63,135 nt of DNA from Pseudodesulfovibrio sp. (GTDB taxonomy: Bacteria > Desulfobacterota > Desulfovibrionia > Desulfovibrionales > Desulfovibrionaceae). This document shows, piece after piece, positions 1 through 8,529 of the stretch. Position 1 is the stretch's first letter. The number at the start of each line of letters is the position of its first letter. Both the position numbers and the translations under genes were made by a program. The notes beneath the pieces were generated by a model. The model made no database searches. It was given only the letters and a program-made list of their open reading frames with translations, and was not told where the DNA came from. The DNA is taken from assembly GCA_016342345.1 (NCBI GenBank), contig JAEINO010000018.1:1-63135 (forward strand), in the 5' to 3' direction.

Positions 1-96
1 CCTGCTTTTCCTTACTCAGACGACTTTTTCGCATTGCCATACTGATAACCCAGAGGAGTTATCTGGTACAGCCCCTAATTCTTAAGGTTTTTACTC

Positions 97-124
97 TTGC
101 CGCTGGCGACTATTGTGGTATAAA
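97..124 (+). promoter_or_regulatory. candidate sigma-70 promoter of the EF-hand gene
   Basis: TTGCCG at 97-102, a 16-base spacer and TATAAA at 119-124 resemble a sigma-70 promoter about 110 bases upstream of the EF-hand start codon. The -35 box is only fair. Bases 1-96 show no convincing gene, only a short inverted repeat (GATAAC/GTTATC, 46-65). Confidence 0.35.
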
Positions 125-232
125 TATTCAAATTCTCTTTTCGCCGTTTGTTTGCCTTGGGAGAGGGGAGACAGCCTTTGCCGGTTGTGTCCGAACTTCG
201 GTCCGGGAAGAGAAAAAGGTAAGGAGGTTCAG

Positions 233-718
233 ATGGATATCAGTGCAATGGGTTCTATGGGTTCCATGAGTATGCAGGGTATGCAAGGAATGCAAAGGAT
301 GCAAAGGCCTGATGCCGCTGAGGCGTCGTCCAATTTTATTAAAGAATTGGATTCTGATGGTGATGGACAACTCAGTTCGACTGAGTTCTCAATTGGTGAT
401 GGAGCGACAGAGAGTGCTGAAGCATTTGATGTTCTGGATACCAATGAAGATGGTTTTGTGTCTCAGGAAGAGCTTGAGTCGGACATGCAATCCCACATGA
501 ATGCGATGAAGGTCAGGTTTGAGGCGAGCGGTCTTGGCGGCATGGCTTCGGGCAGTAATACTGAATCGTACCAGCAGCTTCTGGATATGGTGGGTAACAA
601 GACGGAAGAGGATAAGGCCAGCGGTACGGAAGCTTATCGTCAGATGCAGGATGGAATGTATGGTGCCGGGTCGTATGGTGAGCAATCCTTTTCGAGCGGC
701 CTGAGCATCAGGGCCTGA
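233..718 (+). CDS. small EF-hand calcium-binding protein
   Basis: A 161-residue protein with two EF-hand loops. The first (about residues 40-51) reads DSDGDGQLSSTE and the second (about 69-80) DTNEDGFVSQEE. Both keep the acidic ligands at positions 1, 3, 5 and 12, so Ca2+ binding is likely. The first 25 residues are rich in Met, Gln and Gly, in repeats of the type MQGMQ. There is no signal peptide or membrane segment. The start at 233 is chosen because AAGGAGG lies at 221-227; an in-frame ATG at 113 has no such site. The gene stands alone, with its own promoter candidate and terminator. A calcium sensor or buffer is inferred; no partner is visible. Confidence 0.85.
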   Translation: MDISAMGSMGSMSMQGMQGMQRMQRPDAAEASSNFIKELDSDGDGQLSSTEFSIGDGATESAEAFDVLDTNEDGFVSQEELESDMQSHMNAMKVRFEASGLGGMASGSNTESYQQLLDMVGNKTEEDKASGTEAYRQMQDGMYGAGSYGEQSFSSGLSIRA

Positions 719-761
719 TTACAATGTTATTCTATTATCATATTGAGTGAGGAGTGTAGAC

Positions 762-797
762 TCCGGGCCGCGCTTCAGAGGGCGGCTTTTTTTGTGA
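762..797 (+). terminator. terminator after the EF-hand gene
   Basis: A GC-rich hairpin (GCCGC pairing with GCGGC around a loop of about 10 bases) is followed by a run of seven Ts, a normal factor-independent terminator about 45 bases beyond the stop codon. Confidence 0.75.
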
Positions 798-803
798 TGA
801 GAT

Positions 804-846
804 AAAGGAGAAGGCTTGAAGGTGAACCTTTCAAGCCTTCTCCTTT
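804..846. terminator. 17-bp perfect inverted repeat, likely bidirectional terminator
   Basis: Bases 804-820 and 830-846 are exact reverse complements around a 9-base loop. The arms begin with AAAGG and end with CCTTT. The repeat lies between convergent genes (EF-hand ending at 718, minus-strand peptide ending at 1012), so it could stop transcription from both sides. The T-runs are short. Confidence 0.6.
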
Positions 847-1011
847 GGTGTCGTTTATTTCGTTTTCGAATGATGAGGTAAGGTTTGCTCCTGTCATCCA
901 ACTCCAGTTGTCGATGATTTTGTCTTTGAAATTGGCATCCAATGCGATTCGATGGAGTCGTTTTTATGGATCGGTTTGTCCATCTCAGAAATCGAGTTGG
1001 TCGACATCCTC

Positions 1012-1245
1012 TCAGCTATATGCGTCCTGCTTGTATGTGAGTGACATGAATTTTAATCGAAGCGCGAGTTGGCTGGTTGTGATGGCTGTCTCGCCTCCGT
1101 TGTTCTCGAACCCGGTGCTCTGGATGTTGCTTGCCATTGCTCTGGCAGAGGTGCTCGATTTTGGTTTTTCCTGAGCATCGGCAATTGTGATGGCGATAAG
1201 TGTGATGAATACACATGCTGTAAGTATTTTCCAGATTTTATGCAT
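1012..1245 (-). CDS. small exported protein of unknown function
   Basis: A 77-residue protein whose first 24 residues form a clear Sec signal peptide (Lys near the start, hydrophobic core ACVFITLIAITIA, cleavage near ADA/QE). The mature part is about 50 residues of polar, low-complexity sequence with no recognised domain. A weak GGAGC lies about 9 bases before the ATG. It sits just downstream of the lipoprotein and RND operon on the same strand, possibly in the same envelope-stress context. The sequence beyond its stop (down to about 850) has coding-like stretches in other frames, so the gene may be a truncated remnant. Confidence 0.5.
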   Translation of the reverse strand: MHKIWKILTACVFITLIAITIADAQEKPKSSTSARAMASNIQSTGFENNGGETAITTSQLALRLKFMSLTYKQDAYS

Positions 1246-1331
1246 GAATAATTGCTCCGTAAGATGTCTTTTAGAGGTCGATTCTGCGGGAGGGCCAGAG
1301 CTATTTGAAGGAGGAATGATAAATTTCTGAA

Positions 1332-1817
1332 TTAACGACCTCCGGGCTTTTTGCCGTCACGTTCGGGGCGCCCTTTGCCGCTGGTTTTCATCTGTTCTTT
1401 CATTCTCTCTTCTTTTTCCTTGAGGAGCTTGCTGTACTTCTCCATTTGTTCTGTCGTCAGGTGTTCAGAGAGGTTCTTGTATGTCTTCCATTCCAAATCT
1501 TCTATTTGCTGGCGCATGGCGCTCACGGCTTTTTTGTCGTTTTTTTCGGAATCTTTAAAGAGCGCGGATTTTTTCTCATGATTCTCTTTTATGATCGGTC
1601 TGATTGTTTCCAGCTGTGCGTCTGTCAGGTTTAATCGGTGCTTTAGCGTGTACAATCTTGAATCGAGAGATGGACGTTTGATTTCCGGACGGCCTGAGCG
1701 GGAGGAACATGCCGTAAGGAGGGTTAATGCTATAATTATCAGAATAAAGTGTTTGAATTTATGTCTTTCCTTTGTGTGGTTGAGATACAATGCCACCGCT
1801 GGTGGAAGGCTGATCAT
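1332..1817 (-). CDS. Spy/CpxP-like periplasmic lipoprotein
   Basis: A 161-residue lipoprotein. A hydrophobic segment at about residues 22-36 ends in the lipobox LTAC, and the mature part is helical and highly charged. Two LTxxQ-type motifs are visible: LTDAQ (about 64-68) and LTTEQ (about 120-124). These mark the Spy/CpxP/heavy-metal-resistance family of periplasmic chaperones and sensors. The ATG overlaps the end of the RND permease gene (ATGA-type overlap) with AGAGGTC just upstream, so translation is coupled. Together with a CpxRA-like pair at the other end of the cluster it suggests an envelope-stress role. The C-terminus is a basic Gly/Lys/Arg tail. Confidence 0.75.
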   Translation of the reverse strand: MISLPPAVALYLNHTKERHKFKHFILIIIALTLLTACSSRSGRPEIKRPSLDSRLYTLKHRLNLTDAQLETIRPIIKENHEKKSALFKDSEKNDKKAVSAMRQQIEDLEWKTYKNLSEHLTTEQMEKYSKLLKEKEERMKEQMKTSGKGRPERDGKKPGGR

Positions 1818-4800
1818 ATCTTGACCTCTTTAACGTCGTTGGTTTTCATGTGTTCATTTTTGGACCACATGTGTCGTGTCGATTCATGAATATCTTCCAG
1901 AATCATGTACAGGGACGGTACGAGGATCAGGGTGATTGCCGTGGCGAACAGGATGCCGAAGCCCAGCGAGATCGCCATGGGAATGAGGAACCGTGCCTGT
2001 CTTGATGTCTCCAGAATCATGGGTGCGAGGCCACAGAAGGTGGTTAGCGTGGTGAGCATGATCGGGCGGAAACGCGCTGTGCCTGCCTTGAGCACTGCCT
2101 CGTATGCGCAGTGTCCGCTGGTGCGTTCTTTATTGGCGTAGTCGATGAAAACGAGTGAGTCGTTCACAACAACACCGGCGAGTGCAACAATTCCCAGTAT
2201 GCTCATGAGGCTGATGCTGTACCCCATGGCGGCATGTCCAAGGATGGCACCAACTGCGCCAAAGGGGATGCAGATCATGATGATGATCGGTTGGGAGTAG
2301 CTTTTGAACGGAATAGCCAGCAGGGCGTAGATGACCAGCATGGCGAGCATCAGTCCTGACAACAGGCTGGCGGTGCCTTCAGACATATCGCCTTGTTTTC
2401 CTTGAATGGCGTGGCTCAAGCCGGGGTGTTTGGTTTTTAGTTCCGGCATCGTCTGTTTGAGTAATTCGTCGAGTACCTGAGTTGTCTGGCTGCGGGGAAT
2501 TACGTCCGCAGTTATGGACAGGGCTCTGCGTCCGTTGACGTGTTTGATGGTGGTGTATGCCCGGCCTCTTTTGATATCGACGACTTCGCGTAGGAGGACT
2601 TCCTTGCCATCCGGAGTGCGGATCATGAGTTCTTCGAGATTGTATTCGGAAACACGTTCACTTTCCGGTCTGCGGACAACGACTTTTATTTCGTTACGGC
2701 CTCGTTGCTGGCGCAATACTTCGGTGCCGTAATAGGCCGCGCGAATCTGGTTTGCCACTTCCTGAGCGGTTAACCCAAGGCTTTCACCTTCGGGTTTGAC
2801 CGAGAAGTCGAGTTGTTGTTTGCCCGGCGAAAAACCATTGTCGATGTCTTTGACGTTGGGGAAGTAACGCAGCGATTCGGCAAGTTCTGCGGCCGCCGTT
2901 TCCAGTGTTGTAACATCGCTGTGGCTCAGTTCTATTTCAAGGGAACTGCCTGAACCAGGCCCGCCGCGGTCTGCCTCGAAAATCAGTGATTCAAGGCCGG
3001 ATATTTCTCCGATTTCGTTTCTCCATTTTTGCACAAATTCATCGGTCGATATGGGGCGCACATCTGCCTCGGTCAGGAAGATCTGTGCCTTGACGACATG
3101 GCTGCCGGATATGTCCCGTCCGCTTCCGCCAATTTTGGCAAAGGTTCCAGTGACAAGTTGAGAACCACCATTTTCCGAAGCGATTTTATTGGCTGCTGCC
3201 AAGAGCTTGTCGCGTAGCTTTTCCGCCTTTGATACGGCGGAACCATATGGAAGTTCGGCTGTGACATAGGCGAAATCGGATTCGACTTTGGGCATGAGCG
3301 TGAAGCCGAGACGTCCACTGGCCACAAAGGCAACACTGAGAACGAGCACTCCGATTCCCGCTGCCACTGTGGCGTATCGGTATGTCACGCACCAGTCGAG
3401 GAATGGACGGTATCGGTTCTGAATGAAACTGAGCAACCCTTTGCTGACACGCTGCTGATATTTTGTAACCCAGTCCATGATCTGGCTGCGGTTGCCGTCT
3501 TTCATGTGTGCCAGGTGTGCCGGAAGTATGAACAGGCTTTCTATGAGGGAAATAAAGAATACGCTTATGACAACGACCGGTATCGAGTACATGATCTTGC
3601 CCAGAGTGCCGGGAATGAACATGAGGGGCAGGAAGGCCACTATATTCGTCAGCACGCTGAAGATGACAGGCATGCCTATTTGTTGTGCACCTTTAATGGC
3701 AGCTTCAAGCGGCGGTATCCCCTGTTGGCGCATTGTGTACACATTTTCACCAACAACAATGGCATCATCCACGACGATGCCAAGGGAGATAAGGAAGGCA
3801 AACATGGTAATCATGTTAATGCTGATGCCCAGGGCCGGGAGAATCAGGAAGGCGCCGAGGAAGGATACGGGGATTCCCATGGCGACCCAGAAGGCCAGCC
3901 GTGGGTCAAGAAACAAGGCGAGCAGAATGAAAACCAGCGCAAGACCAAGATAGCCGTTGTTTAAAAGTAAATCCATTCGCTGGGAATAGATGATGGAACT
4001 GTCATTGAGTATATCCACATAAATGCCTTCGGGCAATCTGTCCTGAAAAACATCAAGCCTTTTGCGAGCAGTTTCCGAAACGGTGATTGGTGTTTGATCT
4101 CCGACTCGGTATACGTCAATGCGCACCGCCGGCATGCCGTTGTATGTGGCTCTGATGTCTGTATCTTCAAAACCGTCAATGACAGTTCCGATGTCTTCCA
4201 GCAAAATCTGAGTGCCATCGCTTCCGGTGACAATCGGTGTGCGAGCGAAATCCTGTCCAAGATTTCTACGTTCCTTCATTCTTACGAGCACTTCGCCTGA
4301 TTCGGTTTTGATGCCGCCACCGGGCAGGTCGACCGAGGCGTTGCGCAGACGTTGGGCTACAGTTTCAAGGGTGATGTTGTGTGCTCGGAGCTTGTCCTGC
4401 GGCACTTCCACGCTTATTTGAAGGCCGCTGACCTCTGACAGTTCAACCTGCGTAACTCCCGGATCGCTGATAAGCTCTTCGCGTAACTGCTCTGTTAATT
4501 CACGGAGAACCACGAGGTCCTGATTGCCGTAAACCATGATGGATAGGACATCTCTTTTCCGGGATGCTTCCGAGACAACCGGGTCCTCGGATTCTTCGGG
4601 AAAGGAGGAGATGCGGTCGACTTCGCTTTTTACATCCTGTGTCAACTTCTGGAGGTCAGCTCCTTCCAGAGCTTCAATGGAGATATTGGCAGACCCTTCA
4701 CTTGAGGTCGAAGTGACTTCCTTGACGCCATCCAGCCCTTGTACGGCCTGTTCCACCGCCAGAACGATTCCCTGTTCCACTTCTTCCGGACTTGCACCGG

Positions 4801-4981
4801 GGTAGGAGACGGATACATTGACCGTATCTATACTGAATTCAGGAAAAACTTCCTGTTTGATCTGCATTCCAAAGGCGAGCCCTCCGACGAGCAGAACCAC
4901 CATTAGCAAGTTGGCTGCCACGGAGTTTCCTGCCATCCAGGCGATGGGCCCTTTTGTTTCCTTGGGTGTGTTGTTAGCCAT
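1814..4981 (-). CDS. RND efflux transporter, inner-membrane permease subunit
   Basis: A 1055-residue AcrB/HAE1-type permease, the energised pump of a tripartite efflux system. It has the usual architecture: TM1 near residues 15-35 (NSVAANLLMVVLLVGGLAFG), a large periplasmic porter domain, a TM block at about 345-480, a second porter domain and a C-terminal TM block at about 860-1035. TM4 carries the proton-relay DD in LGIVVDDAIVVGENVY, so drug/proton antiport is expected. It overlaps the adaptor gene upstream by 8 bases and the lipoprotein gene downstream by 4, so the genes form one operon. The substrate cannot be read from the sequence. Confidence 0.95.
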   Translation of the reverse strand: MANNTPKETKGPIAWMAGNSVAANLLMVVLLVGGLAFGMQIKQEVFPEFSIDTVNVSVSYPGASPEEVEQGIVLAVEQAVQGLDGVKEVTSTSSEGSANISIEALEGADLQKLTQDVKSEVDRISSFPEESEDPVVSEASRKRDVLSIMVYGNQDLVVLRELTEQLREELISDPGVTQVELSEVSGLQISVEVPQDKLRAHNITLETVAQRLRNASVDLPGGGIKTESGEVLVRMKERRNLGQDFARTPIVTGSDGTQILLEDIGTVIDGFEDTDIRATYNGMPAVRIDVYRVGDQTPITVSETARKRLDVFQDRLPEGIYVDILNDSSIIYSQRMDLLLNNGYLGLALVFILLALFLDPRLAFWVAMGIPVSFLGAFLILPALGISINMITMFAFLISLGIVVDDAIVVGENVYTMRQQGIPPLEAAIKGAQQIGMPVIFSVLTNIVAFLPLMFIPGTLGKIMYSIPVVVISVFFISLIESLFILPAHLAHMKDGNRSQIMDWVTKYQQRVSKGLLSFIQNRYRPFLDWCVTYRYATVAAGIGVLVLSVAFVASGRLGFTLMPKVESDFAYVTAELPYGSAVSKAEKLRDKLLAAANKIASENGGSQLVTGTFAKIGGSGRDISGSHVVKAQIFLTEADVRPISTDEFVQKWRNEIGEISGLESLIFEADRGGPGSGSSLEIELSHSDVTTLETAAAELAESLRYFPNVKDIDNGFSPGKQQLDFSVKPEGESLGLTAQEVANQIRAAYYGTEVLRQQRGRNEIKVVVRRPESERVSEYNLEELMIRTPDGKEVLLREVVDIKRGRAYTTIKHVNGRRALSITADVIPRSQTTQVLDELLKQTMPELKTKHPGLSHAIQGKQGDMSEGTASLLSGLMLAMLVIYALLAIPFKSYSQPIIIMICIPFGAVGAILGHAAMGYSISLMSILGIVALAGVVVNDSLVFIDYANKERTSGHCAYEAVLKAGTARFRPIMLTTLTTFCGLAPMILETSRQARFLIPMAISLGFGILFATAITLILVPSLYMILEDIHESTRHMWSKNEHMKTNDVKEVKI

Positions 4982-6203
4982 CGGTTCTGTCTTCCTTGCT
5001 TTCCGCTGTTTTTGTGGGGGTGGTTAAGGTGCGCAGCTTCATGCCCTGCATGGGGGCTGAAATAGAGGACAGAATTACCCTTTCACCGGGGGCAAGGCCT
5101 TCATTGATGAGAACGGATGAAGCGTTGCGCCATACAGGCGTGACAGTGCGAATATCCAGGGTGTTTTCATTATTCAAAATCCACAGCTTGCCATTGTCTC
5201 TGAAGGCTTCACGCGGGATGGAGTACGCATTGTTCAGTTCATTGCCTTCAACGAAAACATTGACGTAACTGCCCAGCAGTAGCGGTTTGACATCGGGTTG
5301 TGCTTGCAGGTTCAGGGGGTCTTTGACTGAGACAAGTATGCGGGCCATACGGCCTTCGTCTTCAAGTGACGGGAGCAGGCGTATGACTTGTCCCTCGCGG
5401 CGAGAGGTATGACCGTTGCTGCCGCTGACGATAGAGGCTGTTGCTCCCGGAGTTTCATCTGTAGGGAATTTGATCCAGCCGAGGCGGTCTACCGGGACGG
5501 AAACCTGCACCCAGAATTCATCGGTTCCGACAAGTGTTGCCAGTGCTTCCTGAGAATTTATGGTTGCGCCGAGGTCCGTGCTTTTTGTCTCGATCATGGC
5601 TGCAAATGGAGCAGTAATTCGAGTACGTTCAAGGTCCAGTTGGGCTTTGCGCAATTTGGCTTGGGCTGCGGCAAGGTCTGCTTTTGCTTTTTCCAGATGG
5701 GGTTTTCTCAGGGCGAGATTTGCCTCTTGGGTCGTCCCCTTGGCAGATTTCTTGAGCAGGTCCCATTCGCGGCCAGCCACGTTTTGGTGTCCTTTTTCAA
5801 CTGTTAAGTCGTAATTGGCGGTGGTTACTTCGGCGCGAACTTCACTCAGGGTCAGTTCATAATCCTGCTGATCAATACGTAGTATCTCCTCGCCTGCCTG
5901 AAAGAATCCGCCGGGAACGAATGTCTCGCTTACAGACTGGACGTTGCCGGAAACGCGTGACTCAAGTATTATCTTGTGCGCTGCAACCACGGTTCCCATG
6001 ACAGATACTTCAACTCGGTGAGTGCCTTGCGTGAATGTCTTGGTTGTAACAGTGGGAGCCATGGTTACCGGAGGTCTTTTATTGGCCTTGGGTGCTGTTT
6101 TGATCATGGCTAACGCACCGACAGAAGCGAGCAGGATGATCACGGTCGGGATGATGATCTTGAAGCTGAATGCGCCTGGAATATGTGGAAATACGTTTTT
6201 CAT
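4974..6203 (-). CDS. RND efflux periplasmic adaptor (membrane fusion protein)
   Basis: A 409-residue HlyD/AcrA-type adaptor linking the permease to the outer-membrane channel. An N-terminal anchor (IIIPTVIILLASVGALAMI, about 17-35) precedes a biotinyl-lipoyl half-motif (ESRVSGNVQSVSETFVPGGF), an alpha-helical hairpin rich in Lys/Ala/Gln (about 150-195), the second lipoyl half and beta-barrel segments ending near VILSSISAPMQGMKLR. It starts 5 bases after the OMF gene stop and overlaps the permease gene by 8 bases. Confidence 0.93.
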   Translation of the reverse strand: MKNVFPHIPGAFSFKIIIPTVIILLASVGALAMIKTAPKANKRPPVTMAPTVTTKTFTQGTHRVEVSVMGTVVAAHKIILESRVSGNVQSVSETFVPGGFFQAGEEILRIDQQDYELTLSEVRAEVTTANYDLTVEKGHQNVAGREWDLLKKSAKGTTQEANLALRKPHLEKAKADLAAAQAKLRKAQLDLERTRITAPFAAMIETKSTDLGATINSQEALATLVGTDEFWVQVSVPVDRLGWIKFPTDETPGATASIVSGSNGHTSRREGQVIRLLPSLEDEGRMARILVSVKDPLNLQAQPDVKPLLLGSYVNVFVEGNELNNAYSIPREAFRDNGKLWILNNENTLDIRTVTPVWRNASSVLINEGLAPGERVILSSISAPMQGMKLRTLTTPTKTAESKEDRTDG

Positions 6204-6207
6204 ATCG

Positions 6208-7671
6208 CTATCCGTTGTTTTGGGTTCGTGTGGTTTCAGCGAAGTCCGAAGGAGTGGGTGGAGTGAGTTTTTCGGTCCATGTGCCGCCCAGGGCGCGGTG
6301 GAGGGCCACGCGATATAGCAGAAGATTTGTATGATCCTGCACCGAGCTTATTTCGAGGCCTTGTACGGTCAGCAGGGCAGTGAGTACGGGAAGGTAGTCG
6401 GCAAGACCCTGACTGTAATAGTTGATGGCTTCGTTCAGGTTGATCTGTGCCGCTTCAAGCTGCGTCTGGCGAGCCGTGATGTATTGTTGCTGCCATTTTT
6501 CCCGGACGAGAGCGTCTTCAACTTCCTTGAAGGCGGAATAAACGGTGTTTTTGTAATCGGCCAGCCGTTCATCCACCACGCCCCGTGCCTTTTCCACTTC
6601 GGCCTTGCGGTATCCGCCGTCGAAGATCGGGCCAACCACTGAACCAGCCAGTGCAAACATCCAGTTGTTGAAAATGTTGCTCAGTTGTGTGCCGGAATAT
6701 GCTCCATCACCAGTTAGGCTGACGGATGGCAACCGGTTGGCTCTGGCTGCGGCGACTGTCCAGTCGGCAGAGTGGAGTTTCATGCCCGCAGATCGGACAT
6801 CGGGTCTGTTGGCAAGCAGGTCGGAAGGAAGTCCGAGTCCGGGAAGTTCCGACAATGCAGGGAGATTCGCATCGGCGACTTCCACGGCCCCGGCTGGTTG
6901 TCCAACGAGCAGGGCCAGTTCGTGCAAGAGAATCTGCTCTTCGGATTCAACTGGAGGAAGTTCGGCTTTGACTCGAGCCACGTTTTCCCTTTGCTGGTAG
7001 ACATCAAGTGCTGTTGCCAGCGAGTTGCGAAAACGCAGCTCAATGAGTTCAAGGTATGTCTGGTTGGCTTTGATCTGTTCTTTCAGAATCAGTTTTTTCT
7101 GTCGTTGGGTTTGGATATTCAGCCATTTTGAAACAACTTCAGAGGCGACTGTCATGGACGCAGAATTCAGATCTTCGCGACTGGACTCGGCGTCAAGTTG
7201 CCCGGCTGAGGCTCCTGCTTCAATTCGACCCCAAAGATCAATTTCGTATCCGGAACTGAGTCCCAATGAATGTTTCTCGGTGGTGGTTATAGAGCGACCA
7301 CCTGTGGCTGCGTCTTGCCCTTGCCGGGTGTGGGAATAGCTTCCTGTGGCATCGAGGGTGGGGTATTTGTCTGCCCCGGTTTGGATGGCTGTGGCGCGAG
7401 TCTGGCGCAGGCGTCCCCATGCAGCTTGTATGTCGAAATTGGCTATAAGGGCTTTTTCCACCAAGATGTTCAGTTCGTCGTTTTTAAATTGTTCCCACCA
7501 TTTGCCTGAGGCAATGGCGTTGTCGGAATATAATGTAAAGGCCTTTGGCAGCGGGGCAGGTGCCTCCAGCCGAGGAGACGGCTTGAAGGGGGAACACCCC
7601 GCTGCCAGAAGAGCCAATATGAGGAAGGCCATCAGAGACATAACGGCCTTGGGTTTTCGGAAAAGTTTCAA
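6208..7671 (-). CDS. outer-membrane efflux lipoprotein (NodT/OprM family)
   Basis: A 487-residue outer-membrane channel lipoprotein, the first gene of the pump operon. The N-terminus has a lipoprotein signal ending in LLAAGCS. The rest shows the duplicated TolC-type helices, with conserved segments such as LRQTRATAIQTGADKYPTLD, the NRPDVRSAG block and ANRLPSVSLTG. With the adaptor and permease it forms a complete outer-membrane-factor, adaptor and RND set. Transcription starts in the divergent region that contains a CpxR-type box. Confidence 0.93.
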   Translation of the reverse strand: MKLFRKPKAVMSLMAFLILALLAAGCSPFKPSPRLEAPAPLPKAFTLYSDNAIASGKWWEQFKNDELNILVEKALIANFDIQAAWGRLRQTRATAIQTGADKYPTLDATGSYSHTRQGQDAATGGRSITTTEKHSLGLSSGYEIDLWGRIEAGASAGQLDAESSREDLNSASMTVASEVVSKWLNIQTQRQKKLILKEQIKANQTYLELIELRFRNSLATALDVYQQRENVARVKAELPPVESEEQILLHELALLVGQPAGAVEVADANLPALSELPGLGLPSDLLANRPDVRSAGMKLHSADWTVAAARANRLPSVSLTGDGAYSGTQLSNIFNNWMFALAGSVVGPIFDGGYRKAEVEKARGVVDERLADYKNTVYSAFKEVEDALVREKWQQQYITARQTQLEAAQINLNEAINYYSQGLADYLPVLTALLTVQGLEISSVQDHTNLLLYRVALHRALGGTWTEKLTPPTPSDFAETTRTQNNG

Positions 7672-7752
7672 ATGGTTTCTCCTAATGTGTTTTCTGATGA
7701 TTTCTTTTTAGGTGAGAGATGTTGTGAAAGTTTTTAGCTGATGAAAAAAAGT

Positions 7753-7767
7753 GTAAAGAGATGTAAA
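7753..7767 (+). promoter_or_regulatory. CpxR-type operator GTAAA-N5-GTAAA
   Basis: GTAAAGAGATGTAAA is an exact match to the CpxR tandem half-site GTAAA-N5-GTAAA known from enterobacteria. It lies in the intergenic region between the pump operon and the response-regulator gene, 57 bases before that regulator's start. A single box could serve both directions. Binding is inferred. Confidence 0.6.
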
Positions 7768-7824
7768 AAACCGAATACATGCCTTCCCTGTTTGTTGTGA
7801 GCGAGGTATTGGGGGTATATGATA

Positions 7825-8529
7825 ATGAATGGAGATATCCTTATCGTCGATGACGATGCCGCACTGCGAGAGCTACTTACCGAATATCTTGAAGGGTATG
7901 GTTTTACTGTGCTGAATTTGCCATCGGGCGAAAAAGCTGCGGAGACCGTGCGCCAGAAAACACCTTGTCTGGTTATCCTTGATGTCATGATGCCGGGTAG
8001 GGATGGCCTTGAAGTCCTTCGTGAAATTCGTGCGCTCTCATCAGTACCCGTGATCATGCTGACTGCAAAAGGTGAAGATACTGACCGCATCGTCGGTCTG
8101 GAGCTTGGTGCGGACGATTATATGCCCAAGCCGTTTAATCCTCGCGAACTGTTGGCACGAATCAAGGCAGTGCTTCGTCGATACGAAAATGTTGTCGCTA
8201 AATCTGAGGCCTATACATCTACATCAGCTATCGAGATTGGGGGACTGATTTTGAACATCTCTCGCCATGTCCTCATAATAGAAGGTGATGAGCTGGAATT
8301 GCTGGCAACAGAGTTTAGACTTCTCAAGGCGTTGATGGAGAACCCTGATATAGCCTTGACCCGCGACGAGTTGATGAATTTGGCATGGGATAAAGATTTT
8401 TCAGCATTTGACCGGAGCATCGATGTGCATATCAGCAAACTCCGCTCTTTGCTTAAACCGTATTCGAGTCATGGGAAACGTATTAAGACCGTGTGGGGAA
8501 CCGGATATATGTTCGTGGGGATGTCGTGA
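7825..8529 (+). CDS. CpxR-like response regulator (OmpR/PhoB family)
   Basis: A 234-residue regulator: receiver domain (about 1-115, acidic DDD pocket at 9-11, phospho-acceptor Asp about 53 in LVILDVMMPG, conserved Lys in PKPFNP) and C-terminal winged helix (about 135-234, ending RIKTVWGTGYMFVG). GGGGG at 7811-7815 favours the ATG at 7825; an in-frame ATG at 7819 is also possible. The kinase gene follows with overlapping GTG/TGA codons. The adjacent CpxR-type box and the divergent RND and Spy-like operon point to an envelope-stress circuit. Confidence 0.93.
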   Translation: MNGDILIVDDDAALRELLTEYLEGYGFTVLNLPSGEKAAETVRQKTPCLVILDVMMPGRDGLEVLREIRALSSVPVIMLTAKGEDTDRIVGLELGADDYMPKPFNPRELLARIKAVLRRYENVVAKSEAYTSTSAIEIGGLILNISRHVLIIEGDELELLATEFRLLKALMENPDIALTRDELMNLAWDKDFSAFDRSIDVHISKLRSLLKPYSSHGKRIKTVWGTGYMFVGMS

